Source of the DNA: Saccharomycopsis fibuligera x Saccharomycopsis cf. fibuligera
Lineage: Eukaryota > Ascomycota > Saccharomycetes > Ascoideales > Saccharomycopsidaceae
NCBI GenBank assembly: GCA_001936135.1
Contig: CP012821.1
Coordinates: forward strand, 1,054,001 to 1,118,000
Length of the DNA stretch: 64,000 bases
Direction of reading: 5' to 3'
In this document: positions 59,422 through 64,000 of the stretch, in pieces
Position numbering within the stretch: the first letter of the stretch is position 1
How the letters are laid out: every line of letters starts with the position of its first letter
Notes under the pieces: generated by a model
Told to the model about the DNA's origin: nothing
Databases searched by the model: none
Seen by the model: only the letters and a program-made list of their open reading frames with translations
Program-made: the position numbers and the translations under genes

Positions 59422-60378
59422 TCACACCTCAATCAACCTAACAAGTACCCAAGCAGATGTCGCGGCAAACCCACCAACAAACAACATTTGAAATCCTTCA
59501 GACACTTTTAGCCACGTTCCACAATCTGTACCCATCGAAACCATAATTTTCACATAGCCAAAGATAAACAAAGTGATAGCCATAACAATACAACTGATAA
59601 TCAAACCGGTTTGTACAATATTGACAAAAAAGTATGGAATCAAAGGAATGAAGCCGCCTAGAAAATAAGATAAGCCAATGGTTAACGCAGAAGTTAGTTG
59701 ACGATTATCAGCAGGTTCTTCCAAACCCTTGCCAAACCTTATAATAAAATCCACCATCTGTTTTGGTTTTTTCTCTAATTCGTCAATAAACAGATTCACA
59801 GTGTTCTCGTTATGGATACCAATGTCTTCAAGAATATCCATCAATTCGTATTCCAATTCATTTGGATTTTTGTAAAAACTTTGTTTTTCCTTTGATACCT
59901 CATTATGATAATATTGCGATTCACTTTTAGCAGCCAAGTACCCACCAAGGCCCATAGAAATAGCACCAGAAACCAACTCGGCGAAACCACCTGTAATCAC
60001 CAATTTCGAGTCACCCAAAGAAGATAACCCAGCAGTGAGAGCAAAAGGGACAGTAAGACCATCAGATAGACCAATAATCATATCACTCATGACTCTAGGA
60101 TCAAATTTGTTGAATAACGAGGAGAACACGGTTTTTTGAGATGATGTTTGCGAGTTGTTGTCAATGTCATCATGGTTGTGCAGTTGAATAGATTGCTCTT
60201 CGCTTGCTAATTCGGACCCTCTATCACCGATATTGTTGTTACTGCTATTGCCAGTGGAGGTACCACCGTAGTTTTGATTAATCGAAGAAGCGCTCAGTAT
60301 CAAGCGTTTGTTGTCTTGTGAAGATTTATCGCTAGATAAGGAGTTAACCACAGCGTTTTTAAGCGCGACTATAGACAT
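59422..60378 (-). CDS. CCC1: vacuolar iron/manganese transporter Ccc1
   Basis: A 318-residue member of the VIT1/Ccc1 family that moves Fe(II) and Mn(II) into the vacuole. After a polar Ser/Asn-rich tail of about 90 residues, the first helix holds the conserved MSDMIIGLSDGLTVPFALTAGLSSLG. Helix 2 contains GFAELVSGAISMGLGGYLAAKSE. The cytosolic metal-binding helices are Glu-rich (ESQYYHNEVSKEK, ELEYELMDILEDIG), and three more helices follow. The length matches S. cerevisiae Ccc1 (322). An inverted CCAAT box (minus-strand CCAAT, 60456-60460) is about 80 bp before the ATG, the element used by Hap/Hap43-type iron regulators in Candida; this is suggestive only. MRS4 is the other iron carrier here. 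Confidence 0.95.
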   Translation of the reverse strand: MSIVALKNAVVNSLSSDKSSQDNKRLILSASSINQNYGGTSTGNSSNNNIGDRGSELASEEQSIQLHNHDDIDNNSQTSSQKTVFSSLFNKFDPRVMSDMIIGLSDGLTVPFALTAGLSSLGDSKLVITGGFAELVSGAISMGLGGYLAAKSESQYYHNEVSKEKQSFYKNPNELEYELMDILEDIGIHNENTVNLFIDELEKKPKQMVDFIIRFGKGLEEPADNRQLTSALTIGLSYFLGGFIPLIPYFFVNIVQTGLIISCIVMAITLFIFGYVKIMVSMGTDCGTWLKVSEGFQMLFVGGFAATSAWVLVRLIEV

Positions 60379-60600
60379 GGTTGGTGGATATGGATATGAA
60401 AAATAAATAACCGACAGGAGTGATGATGTGCGATGTGAAACAAGGAAAACTGTCGATTGGGGGTGGATGTGTATTTTATAAGATTATAGTGTATAGAACC
60501 AGTTGTTTTGTCAAGAGGAACGGGAGAAAGAAAAAGAAAAATTGATAAGGATGAAAGAAATCAAAAATGATTAAGGAGAATAAGAAGAAGAATAAAAGAG

Positions 60601-60632
<32 letters not shown>

Positions 60633-60998
60633 AGATTCGGCTAGTGTTTATTGTTTTTTGTTGCTGTTTCTCAGTTTGTGTTTTCTCCGTCTTCTGGAAT
60701 CTGAAGGCTGAAAAATAGCACTCTGCATGAAATCCGCTTATAAATGGGCCTGTTCCCTGCCGTTGTGGGCTGCTTGGCGCTTTTAGGCGCTTCTTGGTGC
60801 TGCTTGTTGCTGTTTTCCGGTGGGTGATGAAGAGATGCTGGGCGGGTGGCACCCACGGGCTGTTATTTGATGCGATATAATGCATATATATGCCAGTACC
60901 ATCTGATTGTTGCTGCAAATATTTTGTCATTTTTCTATCTGCTTACAGTTGCAAGTGTTTTTATTGGCTATCCTGCTGGTTACGAAGCCCTGTTCTAT
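60379..60998. promoter_or_regulatory. CCC1 promoter and BET2 downstream region
   Basis: Contains the CCAAT box at 60456-60460 (minus strand) and an A run of 31 at 60601-60631. Short open frames, for example 60571-60930 on the minus strand, read through the homopolymer and are not supported as genes. Confidence 0.45.
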
Positions 60999-62027
60999 TT
61001 ATCCCCGGTACGTTGTAAAGCGTCTCGTGACTTCCGGGGGCATACAATAGACAGGATCGACAGCTGCAAGCCCCGCGTAACCCATCAAGCTCAATCCAGC
61101 AACCCCAAACACTGTGTGGAACACGTCTGCCTCGTTGTTTGGTCTGTCGCTTATTCCTCCTTTGTCTAGATCCTGGCTGCTTAAGATAAAATTCACTAGT
61201 TTGGGCTGGTCAATCCAGTGGAGTTTTTTCAATATTGCAAGCGACGATAACACCCACCAGCTATAGCAGACATCTGGCAATTTTTCTGGTCTGCCGTTCA
61301 ATCCTCCTTCATACTGCTTGCTAGCAAGAAAACGATCTTGCTGGCGCTCGCTGAGCCACCATCCAAGCAATTCCTGTTTGCTGCCACTGAGCCTGTCTAA
61401 GTTGTTTGTGATTGCCAATGTGCCCAAACAAGTGAAGACCTGCGCCGCATGGGATTCTGCTCCCGGAACCATGCCAAACCCGCCGTCGAAATTCTGGCAC
61501 TTCAAGATGAAATCAACCGCTGGCTCCACCACCTGTGGAGTTAGCGCCCCAAGGATACTTAATGATGAAATTGCATTGTACACAAATCGAGTATCAATTT
61601 CGCCAAATCTGTCACCTTGAAATGCACCATTTGGAAGTTGGTTCAGTTTGATGAATTGAATTATCTTCTCTTTGTCTGCCGGAGTCAATTTGCTGTCCAA
61701 CTCGCCCAACATGGCGAGAATTTGTAATGCTGAAAGTGTTGAAAGTAAATGGCTATCGTGTTTGGGGAAGGCGCCAAACCCACCTTGACGCTCATCTTTA
61801 CAGCTGAGCACGTATTTTACAATTTCGTCTTTGTCCAACGCTTCGGGTGCCTCCATAATGAATAAGGCAGTGAGCCCCCAATAAAGGCCATTCATTCTCA
61901 AGTGCTCTGTCAACCAGTACTCATAGTCCTTAGTGTGCTTATTTAAGGCCACAATGTAGTCTATGTGTTTTTGCTTGTCGAGTGGTGGGGGCGATGCTGA
62001 TGGGGAGGGTGATGGTAAAGCAGACAT
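60999..62027 (-). CDS. BET2: Rab geranylgeranyltransferase beta subunit Bet2
   Basis: A 342-residue prenyltransferase beta subunit with five or six QGGF-type repeats: DERQGGFGAFPK, NGAFQGDRFGEIDTRF, QNFDGGFGMVPGAESH, YEGGLNGRPEKLPDVCYSWW and KGGISDRPNNEADVFHT. The Asp and Cys of PDVCYSWW and the His of DVFHT are the zinc ligands. With Bet4 and the Rab escort protein it adds geranylgeranyl groups to Rab GTPases such as Ypt1 and Sec4. GLNGRPEKLPDVC is typical of GGTase-II rather than farnesyltransferase. The first 16 residues are Pro/Ser-rich. The ATG at 62027 is the first in frame and no intron is needed. Confidence 0.96.
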   Translation of the reverse strand: MSALPSPSPSASPPPLDKQKHIDYIVALNKHTKDYEYWLTEHLRMNGLYWGLTALFIMEAPEALDKDEIVKYVLSCKDERQGGFGAFPKHDSHLLSTLSALQILAMLGELDSKLTPADKEKIIQFIKLNQLPNGAFQGDRFGEIDTRFVYNAISSLSILGALTPQVVEPAVDFILKCQNFDGGFGMVPGAESHAAQVFTCLGTLAITNNLDRLSGSKQELLGWWLSERQQDRFLASKQYEGGLNGRPEKLPDVCYSWWVLSSLAILKKLHWIDQPKLVNFILSSQDLDKGGISDRPNNEADVFHTVFGVAGLSLMGYAGLAAVDPVYCMPPEVTRRFTTYRG

Positions 62028-63064
62028 TTTCTTTCTGGGTTGAATAGCTGTGCTGGTTAGATTTGCTTTCTAAGTTTTTGGTTATTCAGGAAATTGACAG
62101 TGAAAATTGTAGCTGATCTGTACTTGCACAATGCTGCGCACACTGTCTGCTTATAATATCTTGTAGCTTGTTCTTCGTAACCAGATCGATTTGATAGCGG
62201 AAAGGCGGTTATATGGCGATGGTCTGTATTATGTAATACAAAACACAAGCTTCAACATTACCCTGCTTATTCTCCTTTGGCTGAAAATTTTTAATCTCGT
62301 TTTTTTGCTTGAAAGCTGAATGAAAACTACTCGGCCCTGATTTTCTGTTTTCTTTCACTTGTATTTACTGTCCTTCGACAACTCCCCTAAAAAAACAACA
62401 ATTATTACTAAATCAGTATGTCAGAGATCTAATATCTTGACACTGGCTGCCCAGTATTATTCTGGACAGTTTGTGAACTCCAAAAAACTATAGCGAACCA
62501 CTAGCTTGCTACTAAGCTATAAGCTACGAGTATTTCTTCCTTTGATAATCTTTTAAAATGATTTATGATTAATGCCGATAAAACTAGTGAGTATAAGAAT
62601 TACTTACACTATTTTAGCTTTTTTAAAGTTTTGGTTATTTTTTAGCTTGCAATTGTTAAAAAATGATTAGCTTTTTAAAAGTACTGAACATCAACTTGGC
62701 ACCTCGTTCCACCTTGTCGTTGTTTTAACGCTTGTTCGATTGCTTCTCAGTGGCTCTCTAGTGTATATACATATACCTGTATTATGCCTTTGAGGAATCA
62801 GACTATAATCTCTGCCATCTGCTTTTATTGGGGGCAATTGGGTGCGGCGCTTGTGTGCGAATTGGGCCTTAGCTTTAAGCGTATTCTCTCTTAACGCCAG
62901 AAGCCAAATTGGTGAATCGGGCTCATGAATCCTTTTTATTTACGAAGGGGACACTCATGTTGGTTCGCATTGAGTATTATAAAACATACTAATCAATTAT
63001 TTTAGAATTCCATTAATTTTTATTCCCTAATCCAATAAATTAATTATAAAAATCAACAATCAAA
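62028..63064. promoter_or_regulatory. divergent promoter region BET2 / RPS22
   Basis: About 1 kb between divergent genes. Two ATTGGG-containing stretches (around 62838 and 62860) form an imperfect repeat upstream of RPS22. I could not recognise the usual CTG-clade ribosomal-gene sites (Tbf1, Cbf1) with confidence, and no ORF is supported. Confidence 0.4.
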
Positions 63065-63846
63065 ATGACCAGAACTTCAGTTTTAGCCGATGCTTTGAAC
63101 AACATTAACAACGCTGCTAAGGCAGGAAAAAGACAAGTGTTGATTAGACCTTCTTCTAAAGTCATTATCAAGTTTTTGCAAGTCATCCAAAGACACGGTA
63201 TGTTTATCTTTTTATTTGTGTCAACGCTACTGATAGCTAGGGGCGTGTATAACTGAAGCTCGCGATGTTAATCTTTTATTATTATTTTACATCTTTTTTC
63301 TTTTTAAACCGGGTTGATAACTGGATGGTTTGTCGGTCAGGAATATCTATTTTTCTGAAATAATAGTCCCTTTCTGTCTTTTAAGTATCCGGAAGATAAA
63401 TTGTTGGCGAGTTATAATAACGATTGGAGCTCTTTTTCTACTCTAGTCGTTGTTTAACTCCCTGCTACATTTTGCATGTTGCTTGTTTTGCTACTTCCGC
63501 AGCTTCATATTTATATTCAAGCTCCGCTGTCAATTACTCGGTTGAATACTTTCTAGTGGTTGAGACACAATACTAACACAGTGTAGGATACATTGGTGAA
63601 TTTGAATACATTGATGACCACAGAGCCGGTAAAATTGTTGTGCAATTAAACGGAAGATTGAATAAGTCTGGTGTTATCTCTCCAAGATACAATATCAAGA
63701 TTGATGATATTGAAAAATGGACAGATGCACTTTTGCCAGCTAGACAATTTGGTTTTGTTATTTTGACAACTTCCGCTGGTATTATGGACCATGAAGAGGC
63801 AAAAAGAAAACATGTTGCCGGTAAGATTTTGGGCTTCGTTTACTAG
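63065..63846 (+). CDS. RPS22: cytosolic ribosomal protein S22 (uS8), spliced
   Basis: Exon 1 (63065-63197) and exon 2 (63587-63846) join through a split Gly codon (G|GA) to give 130 residues, the exact length of Rps22/uS8. The N-terminus [20 protein letters not shown], the middle [18 protein letters not shown] across the splice junction, and the C-terminal [20 protein letters not shown] all fit uS8 of the eukaryotic small subunit. Without splicing, exon 1 would run into the intron after residue 45 and give a 63-residue frame. The 389-nt intron is long for this genome and carries an H/ACA-like RNA. S. cerevisiae RPS22B likewise hosts snR44 in an intron. Confidence 0.97.
63198..63586 (+). other. 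RPS22: intron of RPS22
   Basis: 389 nt with donor GTATGT at 63198-63203, branch point TACTAAC at 63571-63577, and acceptor TAG ending at 63586. It is phase 1. Confidence 0.95.
63305..63472 (+). ncRNA. putative intronic H/ACA box snoRNA
   Basis: Two hairpins flank a hinge. The 5' hairpin closes with CCGGGT at 63309-63314 pairing ATCCGG at 63387-63392, followed by the H box AGATAA (63394-63399; fits ANANNA). The 3' hairpin has an outer stem GAGTTA (63409-63414)/TAACTC (63455-63460) and an inner stem AACGATTGGAG (63419-63429)/CTCTAGTCGTT (63441-63451, with two G-U pairs). The stems are separated by a loop, TAAT on one side and GTT on the other, that would be the pseudouridylation pocket. ACA at 63467-63469 lies 13-15 nt after the pocket, as the family requires. 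The S. cerevisiae homologue of this gene hosts snR44, so it may be the orthologue. The exact ends are estimated. Confidence 0.7.
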
Positions 63847-64000
63847 GTTTGTTTAAATGGTTTCTCTAGAGACTATCTAATCTGCTATTCCAGCTTACAA
63901 AAAGTGCCCTTTTTCGTCTACTTTTGTAAACTTTGGTCAAATTTTTTTTTTTTCTATCGGTGTTTAAGGTGAGGGTATTATTATTAGGTTAATTTATGTA
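63847..64000. other. RPS22 3' flank
   Basis: AT-rich sequence after the RPS22 stop with a T run near 63942-63953. The window ends here, and nothing more can be said. Confidence 0.5.

Overview
The window is yeast nuclear DNA and almost certainly comes from a CTG-clade (Ser1) species of the Candida/Lodderomyces/Debaryomycetaceae group. Introns are few, short and canonical (GTATGT ... TACTAAC ... TAG). Secreted aspartyl proteases and Ser/Thr-rich GPI wall proteins are present. In-frame CTG codons fall where serine, not leucine, is expected (codon 174 of the 30.2 kb protease, codon 311 of the 34.6 kb oxygenase). The order resembles the C. albicans/C. parapsilosis/Lodderomyces group, but the species cannot be named from this window alone. 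I support 26 protein genes with confidence, one doubtful short ORF at 13.0-13.4 kb, and one probable intronic H/ACA snoRNA. I found no tRNA or rRNA gene, no recognisable transposon and no CRISPR.

Layout. 1-9.1 kb (all minus strand): an F-box protein, a mitochondrial YebC/TACO1 factor (DPC29), V-ATPase subunit F (VMA7) and the exomer scaffold CHS5. 10.2-17.9 kb (plus): a large GPI wall protein with a GH16/Crh-like head that lacks the catalytic acids, the oligosaccharyltransferase subunit WBP1, and beclin (VPS30/ATG6). 18.7-25.8 kb (minus): nucleoside transporter FUN26, a candidapepsin-like protease, and mitoferrin MRS4. 26.9-29.5 kb: three small genes, MRPL38, MRP49 (spliced) and PFD1 (spliced). 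30.2-35.8 kb (plus): a second protease, a second GH16-like protein and a 2-oxoglutarate/Fe(II) oxygenase. 37.8 kb: a hexose-transporter-like MFS gene. 40.1-48.0 kb (minus): BiP/KAR2, then a very large disordered protein with a C-terminal glutaredoxin-like fold. 49.5-55.2 kb (minus): FAT1 and SAC1. 56.0 kb: an unrecognised secreted protein. 57.4-62.0 kb (minus): a second oxygenase, CCC1 and BET2. 63.1 kb: the ribosomal protein gene RPS22, whose intron carries an H/ACA-like RNA.

How the genes relate. Most are independent housekeeping loci. Shared themes are the secretory pathway and wall (WBP1, KAR2, BET2, SAC1, CHS5, two GPI GH16-like proteins, two proteases), mitochondrial translation (DPC29, MRPL38, MRP49) and iron handling (MRS4, CCC1, two Fe(II) oxygenases). 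Three paralogue pairs (proteases, GH16-like proteins, oxygenases) are dispersed rather than tandem. Several gene starts given here are downstream of the longest open frame, because those frames begin at TTG or GTG or run upstream of a clear signal peptide or conserved N-terminus.

A GC-rich island of roughly 5 kb (about 46.6-51.5 kb) contrasts with the otherwise AT-rich sequence. Its intergenic part holds an 8-bp tandem array running into a perfect 34-bp palindrome. Intergenic regions also carry nine A or T homopolymer tracts of 24-37 bp.
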